A stretch of DNA of 53,027 nucleotides from Candidatus Limiplasma stercoravium (GCA_018715175.1 DVME01000111.1:1-53027); one strand, 5' to 3'. Positions 23,401 to 31,066 are shown, numbered from the stretch's first letter. Translations and numbers: made by a program. The notes: a model not told the origin generated them from the sequence alone.

Positions 23401-24627
23401 ATGACGGGCTTTGTGATGAACCAATTCCTGACCTTTACCCAGGAGTCGGCGCCGTCCGAGGGCGCTTCGCTGAGGGCAACCGTTACCACGGTATCCGGTT
23501 CGCTGAACCTGCGCAGCGGCCCTTCGCTCAATGACGGCGTGATGACCCGCATTCCCCAGGGCGCGGTGATCGACGTGCAGGAGCGCGGCGATACGTGGTG
23601 CGTCGTTCGCTATGGCGGAATGTCCGGCTATGTGATGACGCAGTACCTGGCCTTCCACGGCAACGCGTCCGCCACAGCGCAGCCTACCCAGAGCCCGGAT
23701 CCGACGGTTCCCGACGCTACGACGGCGGCTCCTGACGCAACGCCGACGGCGCTTGTCGCGTATGTTAACACGTCTTCCGGATCGCTCAACCTGCGGGCGG
23801 AGCCGTCAACCGCCGCGGCCGTTCTTACCACCATTCCTCGCGGCGCGACCGTGAGCGTCACCCTTCGGGGAGAATCGTGGAGCAGCGTAACCTACGGCGC
23901 GTACTCCGGATATGTTATGGACAGCTACCTGTGGTACGCGCCGGTGGATCCGGGAACGCCCACACCGCCGTCGTCGCCGGAGCCTAGCGCAATGCCTGCG
24001 CCGCAGGAAAGCACGACGGTTTGGGTTGTGACGCCTTCGGGCTCCCTGAACCTGCGCGACGCGCCCGGCGGCAACGTCATTGGCACCATTCCGCGCCTGG
24101 CCGCCATGCAGCTTCTTGGGCGCAGCGGCAGCTGGTGCCTGGTGATGTACCAGGGAACTACCGGCTATGTGTCTGACGAGTTCGTCTCCCTGACCGATCC
24201 TTCCGCAACGCCAAGCCCATCCCCGCAGCCGTCCTCTTCCCCGGAAAGCGCCGAGCCTTCGGCAACCGACCAAACAAGCGAACCGTCCCCGAGTCCCTCG
24301 CCGCAGGAGGCGACGGAGCCTCCCACGCAAAGCCCGACGACGCCTTCGCCGTCCGCCGAGCCGCAAAGTTATCTGGTCACGCAAAACGGCGTGACGATGG
24401 ACAGCACCCTTGCAACGCCTGACACGCCCACCAGCGCCATCCTATCGCCGGCCGGCCAAGGCGACGCGCTGCTATGGCCGCAATGCCTGGCTGAAGGCGA
24501 ACCCATCCTTCGGGCGCCCGCCGGAGGAGAAGTCACGGTGCTGCTCAAGGGCAAACTCTGGTGCTTCGTAGAGTATGACGGTACCCAGGGTTATTGCCCA
24601 ACCGACGATTTGGAGTTCTTGCCATGA
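20482..24627 (+). CDS. Large secreted SpoIID/LytB-domain protein with nine to ten SH3 repeats
   Basis: SpoIID-type enzymes are lytic transglycosylases that act on peptidoglycan during engulfment; this 1381-residue protein has that domain with a very long cell-wall-binding tail. Signal peptide at residues 1-36 (IASMLAFALLWGSVFSALAS). SpoIID domain at about 165-440: YLYGVLPYEMGNSTHIEALK with the catalytic-type Glu, VAARTYTVRMM, YSASNGGQTE and YGHGMGMSQRGA. Bacterial SH3 repeats follow from about residue 490 to 1240, each of the form SGSLNLR...IPRG...W..V.Y.G..GYVM..(Y/F)L, with acidic or Pro/Ser/Thr-rich linkers; a degenerate tenth copy ends the protein. Start at 20482 with GAAGGAGG. Size and repeats suggest a wall-anchored vegetative or spore-cortex hydrolase rather than SpoIID itself, which is about 340 residues. 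Confidence 0.92.
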   Translation: MPKPTAASFCRKAIASMLAFALLWGSVFSALASDVDAVQVAAAPLSTQTSATNGMVRVYLSSLGNPSRLDLTIAGNYSLSTTGAFLTNGSTASVGFNSSTGNLTFTYNGVTTNMGKSFSLRRHSATGTNGIKISQARESGNPYPGDLSFEAVASGSGYTLYTIAHIYIENYLYGVLPYEMGNSTHIEALKAQAVAARTYTVRMMQNRASGRYDVKDTTSDQVYRGTPSGNANCVAAVDATKGIVLMYGSSYITTYYSASNGGQTEIPRTGGSYGYMTVKDDPFDYANTSSTVKKKTLYADLTSSQNPSGLVSLLKSKAVTVLSGMGYAATTSNTTLQTLQAVTPHTPMYASPSRLYTKMDFTMRVETLTSAGVRTQTTVTVTCDIFDELESLLSMSIQSMDNELWSVQKSADTFSLQARRYGHGMGMSQRGAMYMAKLGYTYDEILGFYYEGCTRVRHSFTNTILSAGSSETQTTVEDAAQIEDDNDDACRGTVRLTGTGATLAIRAEKSTTAATVGSAANGAIVEVLSDDGTWLYIAFGNIRGYVPKSAVSYTGTPSGSDGQATSILGFATVTASDFVNLRAAGSMSATVLTTAPAGAVLTVFSREGSWAYVQYNATVAYVNTNYISTISATYPGNTVNGSSVATVVTSDGTGTVNLRAYASTSASVLAKLSHGTQVTVLSDDGSWSLIRYGEETGYMMSSFLTYMGEAGVPDGNEELPPDGDAPQEDDAPDGEEAPSDGEQPLTARVTTEYGSLNMRAEARAGSPILTTIPRGALVTVTQAGSIWCGVSYNGYQGYSMTCYLTFEEGEQGGETDTPVQMTAIVTTVSGSLNLRALPRSGSDILLRIPQYATVNVTEYGSQWCGVNYNGVSGYVMTMFLTLQPTQPDVGDATPSPSPNPDASEPSQSPEATPDATPAPDAQKLYAVVTTASGSLNLRQQGSTSSSVLTLIPRGTSIEVLERFETWSRVSYAGMTGFVMNQFLTFTQESAPSEGASLRATVTTVSGSLNLRSGPSLNDGVMTRIPQGAVIDVQERGDTWCVVRYGGMSGYVMTQYLAFHGNASATAQPTQSPDPTVPDATTAAPDATPTALVAYVNTSSGSLNLRAEPSTAAAVLTTIPRGATVSVTLRGESWSSVTYGAYSGYVMDSYLWYAPVDPGTPTPPSSPEPSAMPAPQESTTVWVVTPSGSLNLRDAPGGNVIGTIPRLAAMQLLGRSGSWCLVMYQGTTGYVSDEFVSLTDPSATPSPSPQPSSSPESAEPSATDQTSEPSPSPSPQEATEPPTQSPTTPSPSAEPQSYLVTQNGVTMDSTLATPDTPTSAILSPAGQGDALLWPQCLAEGEPILRAPAGGEVTVLLKGKLWCFVEYDGTQGYCPTDDLEFLP
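21955..24210 (+). repeat. Nine tandem SH3b-coding units
   Basis: Nine protein-level repeats of about 60 residues, spaced unevenly by linkers. Units four to eight are the most alike (SGSLN(L/M)R core) and look like the product of internal duplication; units one to three are more divergent. The C-terminal 24470-24624 stretch (EGEPILRAPAGG...CFVEYDGTQGYC) is a tenth, degenerate unit. Confidence 0.85.
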
Positions 24628-25361
24628 GCTTCATCAAGCCCCATGAGCGCGTGGACGACCTGCAGCTCAACGGCCTGCGCATCATCCAGAATCCATGCGC
24701 TTTCCGATTTGGCATGGACGCCGTGCTGCTGGCCTCCTTTACACGGCTTCGTCCCCATGAACGTGTGGCGGATATGGGTACCGGCACAGGGATTTTGTCG
24801 CTTCTGCTGAGCCAACAGGAACCAACGGCCTCCTTTGAGGCGGTGGAGCTTCAGGCGGACATGGCGGACATGGCTGCCCGCTCCGTGCGCTTAAACGGCC
24901 TGGAAGACCGCATTTGCGTTCGCCAGGCCGATATGCGCATGGCTTATGAAATCATCGGACGTGAAAGCATGGACGCCGCCGTGTGCAATCCGCCTTATGG
25001 AAAACGGGGCGGCACGCTGCCCAGCGACCGCGACGGCGTTAACCTGTCGCGCCACGAGGCTTCCCTCACCATCCGGGAAGCCTCGAAAGCATGCGCGGCG
25101 GTACTTCGCACCCACGGGCGTCTGTCCATGGTCTTTCCGGCCGCAAGGATGCTGGAGCTGTGCGACGCGCTGCGCGAAAGCCGTCTGGAACCCAAGCGGG
25201 CGCGCATGGTTTGCGCCAAGATCAGCCGCCCGCCCTATCTGCTGCTTTTGGAAGCAATGAAAAACGCCAAGCCGGGGCTTTTATGGCTGCCCCCATTGGT
25301 GGCCTACGAGGAAGACGGTTCCGAAACGCAAGAGCTTTTGCGCATCTATCACCGTCTGTGA
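24624..25361 (+). CDS. TrmN6-like tRNA1(Val) adenine N6-methyltransferase
   Basis: Class I SAM-dependent methyltransferase of 245 residues in the YfiC/TrmN6 (and B. subtilis YabB) family. SAM-binding motif I is VADMGTGTGILSLLLSQ; motif IV is AAVCNPPYGKRGG, typical of N6-adenine methyltransferases. QNPCAFRFGMDAVLLASF is the family N-terminal signature. Predicted to methylate A37 of a tRNA. In many Firmicutes the yabB gene sits beside rsmI/tmk; here it overlaps the SpoIID-type gene by four bases (ATGA), so it shares its transcript. Its 3' end overlaps the convergent SpoVB-like gene by 13 bases. Confidence 0.9.
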   Translation: MSFIKPHERVDDLQLNGLRIIQNPCAFRFGMDAVLLASFTRLRPHERVADMGTGTGILSLLLSQQEPTASFEAVELQADMADMAARSVRLNGLEDRICVRQADMRMAYEIIGRESMDAAVCNPPYGKRGGTLPSDRDGVNLSRHEASLTIREASKACAAVLRTHGRLSMVFPAARMLELCDALRESRLEPKRARMVCAKISRPPYLLLLEAMKNAKPGLLWLPPLVAYEEDGSETQELLRIYHRL

Positions 25362-26635
25362 CGCCGCCAACGAAGGAACACACAGGCGTTCCACGCAATC
25401 ATGCCCGCCTGACCGACCGCCTGTGCCGCAATGACCCCGTTGAGCCGCCATCGCGCGTCTCCAGCCAAAAAATAGGTCAACACCAGCGTCAGCATAGAAA
25501 CCGCGAGCGTTCCGTACATGGAACGCTTTTGTTCGCCTAAAGCGGCGATGATGCCGCCGCTGAGATGCCCCACCGAAAACAGCGCCGCCATGGGCGCGCT
25601 TGAACGAAACAGATCGCCCAATTCCGCAAGCCGGTAAATGCTGTTGGAAAGCAAGGGCGCCAGCAGATAGATCGCCATGGCGCTCAACACGCCGACCGGC
25701 ACGCACGCCGCGGCGCACCACAGCAAAAGCCGCCGCAGCTCTCGCCGGTTGTCCTCCGCCTTGGCGATGCGCGGCATGGACACCATGGAAAGCGCGGACG
25801 TAAACACGCAAGGCAACATCAAAAAAGGCATGACCATGCCGTTAAGCATGCCCAGGCGCGCCGTGGCCTCCGAAGCCGGCAAGCCGCTGGCTTGCAGGCG
25901 AAGCGGTATCAGTATGGCCGTGACCGAGCGCATCAGGGTTTGAATGACGCGCGTGAACGTGGTAGGCAGCGCCAGGCGCAGCACGGGCTTTCGCCAGGCG
26001 CGAGCGTTTTCGGCGTCAAAGGCCGAAAATCCGACCCGCCTGAGCACGTACCAAAGCCCGGCCAATTCCGCCAGCATCGTCGCGGCCACCGGCACGGCAG
26101 CCAACCAGGGCGCCGTCAGACGGCGCAGCGCAAAAATCAGCAGCAGCGCAAGCGTCACGCGCAGAGCCTGCTCGATAAGCTCGCTCAATGCCGGTACCCG
26201 GTTGAGCTCCATGCCGTAGCAATACCCGTTAAACGCCGCGGAGTACCCCAGGATGAGCACGCAGGGCGCGGTAAACCACAAGGACGGCAGCACCCGCACA
26301 TCGCCCATCATCCGGGCAAGCAGCGGCGAAAACAACAATAGCGCCGGAATCAGCCCGACGGAGGCCGAGCGTACCAGCATAAGTCCGGCCAGGAGCGGTT
26401 TTCGCTTGTTGGACAAGCCGGCTTTGGCGGTCATGCGGCTAATGGCCAGGGGCAGCCCGGAGGTCAGAGGCGTAATGGCCAGCATATGCACGCTTTGCGC
26501 AAGCTCCGTGATGCCCATGATTTCCGGTCCCAACAGCCGCGAAAGCATCACACGCATCAGCAGACCCATCGCGCGCACAGCCGCGTTCACGCCCGTGAGG
26601 AACGCCGTTTGCTTTTTGGCTCCCTCCGCCTTCAT
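25349..26635 (-). CDS. SpoVB/MurJ-like polysaccharide flippase (MOP superfamily)
   Basis: Multi-pass membrane transporter of 428 residues with about 12-14 helices, in the MATE/MurJ-like group that includes SpoVB, needed for spore cortex, and YtgP/MurJ lipid II flippases. Diagnostic segments: VRAMGLLMRVMLSRLLGPEIMG at the N-terminus, LPLAISRMTAK, SVTAILIPLRLQASG, and GMLNGMVMPFLMLPCVFTSAL. The closest match by memory is the stage V sporulation protein B subgroup, consistent with the sporulation genes just upstream on the other strand. The start at 26635 was taken because GGAGG lies in the correct position; an in-frame ATG at 26680 is less well supported. No clear promoter was found. Confidence 0.85.
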   Translation of the reverse strand: MKAEGAKKQTAFLTGVNAAVRAMGLLMRVMLSRLLGPEIMGITELAQSVHMLAITPLTSGLPLAISRMTAKAGLSNKRKPLLAGLMLVRSASVGLIPALLLFSPLLARMMGDVRVLPSLWFTAPCVLILGYSAAFNGYCYGMELNRVPALSELIEQALRVTLALLLIFALRRLTAPWLAAVPVAATMLAELAGLWYVLRRVGFSAFDAENARAWRKPVLRLALPTTFTRVIQTLMRSVTAILIPLRLQASGLPASEATARLGMLNGMVMPFLMLPCVFTSALSMVSMPRIAKAEDNRRELRRLLLWCAAACVPVGVLSAMAIYLLAPLLSNSIYRLAELGDLFRSSAPMAALFSVGHLSGGIIAALGEQKRSMYGTLAVSMLTLVLTYFLAGDARWRLNGVIAAQAVGQAGMIAWNACVFLRWRRHRR

Positions 26636-26689
26636 AGCCTCGCCTCCAAGGGGAGGGTATGAGGCGCGGACGCGGCGCATGACCTTGGA

Positions 26690-26718
26690 TTGCCAAAAAA
26701 AGCGAAAGGGAGTATAAT
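26690..26718 (+). promoter_or_regulatory. Promoter of the dCMP deaminase gene
   Basis: TTGCCA (26690-26695), 17-bp spacer, TATAAT (26713-26718), 24 bases before the ATG at 26743, with GGGGAGGG as ribosome-binding site. Confidence 0.85.
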
Positions 26719-26742
26719 GCCCTAAAGCGGGGAGGGAATGTC

Positions 26743-27216
26743 ATGAAAGAATGGGACAAATGGGACAAACGCTTTATGAAAATGGCGCGCCTGATTTCGG
26801 AATGGTCGAGCTGCTATGTGGAAGGCCGCAGCATCGGCGCGGTGATCGTCAAGGACAAGCGCATCATGACCACCGGCTACAACGGCGCGCCCGCAGGCCT
26901 GAAAACCTGCCGCGAGCGCGGCGAATGCCTTCGGCGCAAAATGGGCATTGCCTCCGGCACGCGCGCGGAGGTATGCTATGCCATTCACGCCGAGCAAAAC
27001 GCTATTTTGCAAGCGGCCAAGCTGGGCATCTGCATCGACGGCGCCACGCTGTACTGCACCCATCAGCCTTGCTCGGTCTGCGCGAAGATGATCGTCAACA
27101 CCGGTATCCGCCGCGTGGTCTATAAATACGGCTACCCGGACGCCTTCTCGCTGGAGATCTTCGACGAGGCTGGCGTTACGCTTGAACAGTACGACCTCGA
27201 GCTGGATCAGGCCTAA
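26743..27216 (+). CDS. comEB: Deoxycytidylate (dCMP) deaminase, ComEB-like
   Basis: Zinc enzyme converting dCMP to dUMP for dTMP synthesis; in B. subtilis the homologue is called ComEB. 157 residues. The deaminase active site is complete: AIHAEQNAIL (zinc His plus catalytic Glu) and CTHQPCSVCAKMIVNTGI (PCxxC zinc cysteines). Additional conserved cysteine/histidine residues in CRERGECLRRKMGIASG resemble the second metal site seen in dCMP deaminases. Own promoter upstream and its stop overlaps the stop of the convergent DUF6062 gene by four bases. Nothing here indicates a competence role; the name reflects homology only. Confidence 0.94.
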   Translation: MKEWDKWDKRFMKMARLISEWSSCYVEGRSIGAVIVKDKRIMTTGYNGAPAGLKTCRERGECLRRKMGIASGTRAEVCYAIHAEQNAILQAAKLGICIDGATLYCTHQPCSVCAKMIVNTGIRRVVYKYGYPDAFSLEIFDEAGVTLEQYDLELDQA

Positions 27217-27941
27217 GCCTCCCGTCCGTCCTTGAGGCACCGACCGCGCAGACGGTTGACGGTTCGCTCCAGCGCGTTGCGACTGTTGCCCCAGGGCTTA
27301 TCCTGGTTACGATAGTCGAACTTGAAGGTAAACCACTCCAAATCTTTCTCGTCCTGGGCCAGGCTAAGGCTGAGCCGCTCCAGCACGCTTTGGCAAAACG
27401 CCGCGCGCTTTGGGCCGCTTAACGCGTCCTGCGCGAAGCGGATCAGCGCGCAGGCATGGGGAATGCACACGCCGCGCGATGCTTCCCAGCGCTGGCGAAA
27501 ACTCGTGTCGGTTTTCCAAAGGTGGACAAAGGTATAGAAATAGCGCTTCATGTGCGCGTCGATGTTCTGACAGATCACGCACTCGCTCGCCAGCTTTTCC
27601 AGCCTTTCAGCCAAGGGCCGCACATCCTCGCCCCGGCTGAGAAAACCGCGCTTCCCTTTGCCCGGTTCCATTGCGTTGAGCTTTTTGAGAAGCTCCTTGG
27701 TGTGCGAATCCGCCAGCAGCGCGTGACCCAGGCGGTTTTGTTGGGCGTAAAGCTGCTGATGATGGCGGGCGCACATGCCCGTTTCGTTAACGCGGATGCG
27801 TTCGTCCGGCTCCATGACGCTTCCGCCGAGGCTGCGCTCGACCTCTGAGCGCTCGCACTTTTCATAAAGCGCGCAAAGCGGGCAGTCCGTATCCGCTTCC
27901 ATGGCTTCCCACACGGGAATCGTATCCAGATGATATTGCAT
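27213..27941 (-). CDS. DUF6062 family protein
   Basis: I assign this 242-residue protein to DUF6062 from memory of the family pattern; its function is unknown. It starts MQYHLDTIPVWEAMEADTDCPLC and carries paired motifs CPLCALYEKCE, CARHHQQLY, CVICQNIDAHMKRY and CIPHACALI, a spacing of Cys and His that suggests one or two metal sites. The rest is helical and rich in charged residues; there is no signal peptide or membrane segment. A GGAGG sits close upstream of the ATG. The gene is convergent with comEB, and its start codon is overlapped by the -35 of the divergent promoter for the SPOR-domain gene. Confidence 0.8.
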   Translation of the reverse strand: MQYHLDTIPVWEAMEADTDCPLCALYEKCERSEVERSLGGSVMEPDERIRVNETGMCARHHQQLYAQQNRLGHALLADSHTKELLKKLNAMEPGKGKRGFLSRGEDVRPLAERLEKLASECVICQNIDAHMKRYFYTFVHLWKTDTSFRQRWEASRGVCIPHACALIRFAQDALSGPKRAAFCQSVLERLSLSLAQDEKDLEWFTFKFDYRNQDKPWGNSRNALERTVNRLRGRCLKDGREA

Positions 27942-27964
27942 AATCGTCCTCCGTCACGTATAAT
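27936..27964 (+). promoter_or_regulatory. Promoter of the SPOR-domain gene
   Basis: TTGCAT (27936-27941), 17-bp spacer, TATAAT (27959-27964). The -35 covers the start codon of the divergent DUF6062 gene, so the two genes probably interfere with each other. The transcript leader to the ATG at 28072 would be about 100 bases; I saw no obvious structure in it. Confidence 0.82.
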
Positions 27965-28071
27965 GAACCCGAAACCATCTTACCAGAACGCATGCGCAAG
28001 CGCAACCTCATCATATCGTCAAAGGGGCTTGCATACCGTTTTGCGATTAGAGCGTGAGGGGGATGGAGCGG

Positions 28072-28911
28072 ATGGAGGGCAACCGGCGCGTTTATCCAGC
28101 CAATCGGCCGGCCGGCAAATGGCTGAGCTACCTGATGCTGTTTTTATCGGCGGTGATTGTGCTGTCGGGCCTGGTGTGGCGCGGCGACGGCGACGGCGTG
28201 ACCATTGCGCTTTCTCCTACGCAAACCCCCGTGCCAACCGCCGAGGTTTTTGACGAGACCTTAGAGGAACGCGAGATCACCCTTCCGGGAAGCACCTGGT
28301 ACGCCTTGCAGCTTGGCGCGTTCGAGAATGAAAACGCGGCCCAAGAGCTTGCGCAGCAGTATGCCATGCGCGGCGCGGCGGGATATGTGTGGTATGACGG
28401 CCGTTATCGCACGTTGGCGGCGGTCTATCCTACCCGCGACGATGCCCAGTATGTGCGCACGCAGCTTGCCCAGGAGCACACCGTGGATTCCTATCTGTTT
28501 CAGATTGACCTGCCCGCCATACGGGTGCGCATGAGCGGCATGCGCGGCCAGCTGGACATTTGGGAAGCTGCCTTTGCGCAAGCCAACGCGCTGGCAAGCG
28601 GCTTGCAAAGCCTCAGCGTTTCCATCGACCGCCAGGAACTGAGCGTGGAAGAGGCGCTGGCCGGCGTTCAAGCCCTCGGCCAGGAGGCGGATACCGTATC
28701 CCTGCGGCTAAAGCAGCGCTTCGCTGAACCCAGGCATGCGAGCGTAGAGGGGTTAATGGCCTGTTTTTCCGATTACGCGGCGTTTTTAGACACGGTTTCC
28801 AGGAACGACAGCGCCGTGGAGATGAGCACGCGGCTCAAGCGGCAAACGCTGAGAACGCTGGAGCTGATACAAGCTGTATACGACGGTTTGAGCACGACAG
28901 AGGAAGGATGA
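28072..28911 (+). CDS. Membrane-anchored SPOR-domain protein
   Basis: Predicted single-pass protein of 279 residues: short basic cytoplasmic N-terminus, membrane helix LSYLMLFLSAVIVLSGLVW (about residues 20-38), a Thr/Pro linker and an extracytoplasmic SPOR domain (WYALQLGAFENENAAQELAQ...YVWYDGRYRTLAAVYPTRDDA, about residues 77-140). SPOR domains bind glycan strands stripped of stem peptides, as found at division septa and in spore-wall remodelling. The remaining 130 residues are helical and not recognised. The ATG at 28072 is chosen because AGGGGG lies nine bases upstream; GTG 28054 and ATG 28063 are in frame but badly spaced. It has its own promoter and ends eight bases before the hydrogenase-associated genes, so it may be co-transcribed with them. 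Confidence 0.87.
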   Translation: MEGNRRVYPANRPAGKWLSYLMLFLSAVIVLSGLVWRGDGDGVTIALSPTQTPVPTAEVFDETLEEREITLPGSTWYALQLGAFENENAAQELAQQYAMRGAAGYVWYDGRYRTLAAVYPTRDDAQYVRTQLAQEHTVDSYLFQIDLPAIRVRMSGMRGQLDIWEAAFAQANALASGLQSLSVSIDRQELSVEEALAGVQALGQEADTVSLRLKQRFAEPRHASVEGLMACFSDYAAFLDTVSRNDSAVEMSTRLKRQTLRTLELIQAVYDGLSTTEEG

Positions 28912-28918
28912 TCGACAC

Positions 28919-29278
28919 ATGAAGATTCGGGATCTGCTGCCGGTAATCGACGCGACGGTGCTGTGCGGCGAGGAAAACCTGGACCAGGACGTCAACTCTG
29001 CCTGCGGCAGCGACCTGATGAGCGACGTGTTGGCCTTTGTAAAGGACAAAACCGTGCTCATTACGGGCCTAACCAACGTGCATGTCATGCGCACGGCGGA
29101 AATGCTGGACATCCATTGCGTGGTTTTCGCCCGCGGAAAGATTCCCGGCGAGGCCATCCTGGACGAAGCGCGGGAGCTGGGCATCGTGGTGCTGGCCACG
29201 CCTCATACCACCTACACCACCTGCGGCCTCATGTACGAGGCGGGCATCCGCGGCGCCAACGAGCGCGTGGGCGCGTAG
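28919..29278 (+). CDS. DRTGG-domain protein, hydrogenase-associated (first copy)
   Basis: Small 119-residue protein formed almost entirely by a DRTGG domain, found in phosphotransacetylase and CBS-linked proteins; biochemical role unknown. It begins MKIRDLLPVIDATVLCGEENL, has the ACGSDLMSDVLAFVKDKT segment and the VHVMRTAEMLDIHCVVFARGK region that give the Rossmann-like fold. A paralogue lies at 31067-31414. In many Clostridia stand-alone DRTGG proteins are encoded with HATPase, PHP and NuoE-like proteins beside [FeFe] hydrogenases, as here. Membership in the set is firm from the neighbourhood; function is inference. Confidence 0.87.
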   Translation: MKIRDLLPVIDATVLCGEENLDQDVNSACGSDLMSDVLAFVKDKTVLITGLTNVHVMRTAEMLDIHCVVFARGKIPGEAILDEARELGIVVLATPHTTYTTCGLMYEAGIRGANERVGA

Positions 29279-29294
29279 GGAAAGAAGGGTACAT

Positions 29295-29723
29295 ATGCAG
29301 CCAAACGTACTGACTAACGCCTACGACGTGCGCTCAGGCGCGTTTCAAACCGCGGGCGACGCATCCGCCAGCATTAAGCGCAAGCTTAAGCAAATCGGCG
29401 TAGACAGCGGCATTCTGCGCCGCATCGCCGTGGCTAGCTACGAGGCGGAGCTTAACCTGATCATCCACAGCTTGGGCGGCACCCTGACCCTGGAGATGAG
29501 CCCGGAAAAAATCGTCCTGGTTTCCCAGGACGTAGGCCCCGGCATCGCGGACATTTCAAAGGCCATGCAGGAAGGCTATTCCACCGCCAGCGAGGAAGCC
29601 CGAGATCTGGGCTTTGGCGCCGGCATGGGCCTTCCCAACATGAAGCGCAACGCCGACGGCTTCGACATCGCCAGCGAACTGGGCAAGGGTACGCGCATCG
29701 AAATGGAATTCCACCTCAAATGA
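29295..29723 (+). CDS. RsbW-like ATP-binding protein (anti-sigma/serine kinase fold)
   Basis: 142-residue single-domain GHKL ATPase like RsbW/SpoIIAB-type anti-sigma kinases. The N box is in ASYEAELNLIIHS, the G1 box is DVGPGIAD and the lid/G2 region is GFGAGMGLPNMKRN. It has no sensor or receiver domain. Anti-sigma or serine kinase activity is possible, but no anti-sigma antagonist or sigma gene lies nearby; in the hydrogenase context it may instead be a regulator or an adaptor of the adjacent iron-sulfur protein. ATG at 29295 has GAAGGG upstream. It follows the DRTGG gene by 16 bases and precedes the H-cluster-like protein by 27. Confidence 0.88.
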   Translation: MQPNVLTNAYDVRSGAFQTAGDASASIKRKLKQIGVDSGILRRIAVASYEAELNLIIHSLGGTLTLEMSPEKIVLVSQDVGPGIADISKAMQEGYSTASEEARDLGFGAGMGLPNMKRNADGFDIASELGKGTRIEMEFHLK

Positions 29724-29750
29724 GCAAGGGCCGCTTCGGAGGATACCGCC

Positions 29751-31055
29751 ATGAGTGAACAACGCTTTCATTCCGTGAGATTGGACAAAGACAAATGCAA
29801 GGGCTGCACCAACTGCCTCAAGCGCTGTCCCACGGAGGCCATCCGCGTGCGCGGCGGGCGGGCGCACATCATTGACGAACGCTGCATCGACTGCGGCGAG
29901 TGCATCCGCGTATGCGGTTATCACGCCAAGTACGCCCAGACGGATCCATTGGAAAGCATCCGCCGCTTTCGCTACAAAATCGCGCTGCCCGCGCCGTCTC
30001 TCTACGGGCAGTTCAAGCACCTCGTCAGCCCTTCGCAGGTGCTGGAAGGCCTCAAGCGCATCGGGTTTGACGAGGTATTCGAGGTCGCCGAAGGCGCGGA
30101 CATCGTAACCCGCGCCATCCGCGAACGCATGCGCAACATCCGCCCAGATCAATATCCCGTCATTTCTTCGGCTTGCCCGGTGATCGTGCGCCTCATTCGC
30201 GTGCGTTTTCCCGAGTTGATCCCGCATATCATCGACGTGCGCCAGCCTATGGAAGTCGCCGCGATGGTTGCGCGCCGGGAGTTTTGCAAGGCGCACGACG
30301 TTAAGCCCGAGGAGGTCGGCTGCTTCTTTATCACGCCCTGCGCGGCCAAGATGACGGCCATCCGCAACCCTATCGGCCACGAAACCTCCGCCTTGGACGG
30401 CGCCATTTCGATGCTGGAGCTTTACGGACTCATCGCCGCCCAACTCAAAAACGTGCCCGTCAACACCCATATTGCCCGCGCAAGTTCCTACGGTGTGGGC
30501 TGGGCCGGCAGCGGCGGCGAGGCCATGGCCGTGTGTCCGGAGCACAGCATGGCCGTGGACGGCATCGAAAACGTCATCCGCGTGCTGGAGGAAATCGAAA
30601 ACGACAAGCTCAACGACCTGGTCTTCTTTGAAGGCGCCGCCTGCACAGGCGGATGCGTGGGCGGGCCGCTGACGTTTGAAAACAGCTATGTCGCGCGCAA
30701 CGCCGTACACGCGCTGATGAGCGGGTGCGATATTGCCCACCCGGATGAAAAGGTAAAAACGGCCTATCTGACGACCTATCCGCTCACCTTCAACCGAAAC
30801 ATTTCCGCCAACAGCGCCATGCGCCTGGACGACGATATTGTGGAGGCCATGCGCAAGATGGAGCAGTTGGAGGAAATTGTGCGAAGCTTGCCCGGGTATG
30901 ACTGCGGGAGCTGCGGCAGCCCAACCTGCCGCACCTTTGCCGAAGACATCGTGCGCGGGTACTGCAACCGCATGGATTGCATTCACGTGCTCAAGGAACA
31001 GCTCAAAGTCATGGCGCAGCAGATGGTGGAGCTGGCCAAAACAACGAGAGAATAG
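29751..31055 (+). CDS. [FeFe] hydrogenase-derived iron-sulfur protein lacking H-cluster motifs
   Basis: 434 residues: two ferredoxin-type 4Fe-4S motifs at the N-terminus (CKGCTNCLKRCP and CIDCGECIRVC), a domain homologous to the large-subunit C-terminal part of [FeFe] hydrogenase, and a C-terminal Fe-S domain (CGSCGSPTCRTF...CNRMDC). The three H-cluster motifs are altered. L1 TSCCPxW reads SSACPVIVRL, L2 MPCxxK reads TPCAAKMTA and L3 reads EGAACTGGCVGG without the GGGxP. Some cluster ligands remain, but catalysis of H2 turnover as in HydA looks unlikely. It resembles the sensory or accessory HydS/HfsB group, without a PAS domain. A redox-sensing or electron-relay role for the hydrogenase is inferred. 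Confidence 0.85.
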   Translation: MSEQRFHSVRLDKDKCKGCTNCLKRCPTEAIRVRGGRAHIIDERCIDCGECIRVCGYHAKYAQTDPLESIRRFRYKIALPAPSLYGQFKHLVSPSQVLEGLKRIGFDEVFEVAEGADIVTRAIRERMRNIRPDQYPVISSACPVIVRLIRVRFPELIPHIIDVRQPMEVAAMVARREFCKAHDVKPEEVGCFFITPCAAKMTAIRNPIGHETSALDGAISMLELYGLIAAQLKNVPVNTHIARASSYGVGWAGSGGEAMAVCPEHSMAVDGIENVIRVLEEIENDKLNDLVFFEGAACTGGCVGGPLTFENSYVARNAVHALMSGCDIAHPDEKVKTAYLTTYPLTFNRNISANSAMRLDDDIVEAMRKMEQLEEIVRSLPGYDCGSCGSPTCRTFAEDIVRGYCNRMDCIHVLKEQLKVMAQQMVELAKTTRE

Positions 31056-31066
31056 GGGAATGCCTG

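Noticed and set aside
21691-23658. 655-codon minus-strand open frame opposite the SH3 repeats
   Set aside because: Its apparent internal repeats mirror the SH3 units on the plus strand; no motif or ribosome-binding site.
29751-31055. Second catalytic [FeFe] hydrogenase
   Set aside because: All three H-cluster motifs are altered, unlike HydA at 38597-40342, so I list it as an accessory or sensory protein.
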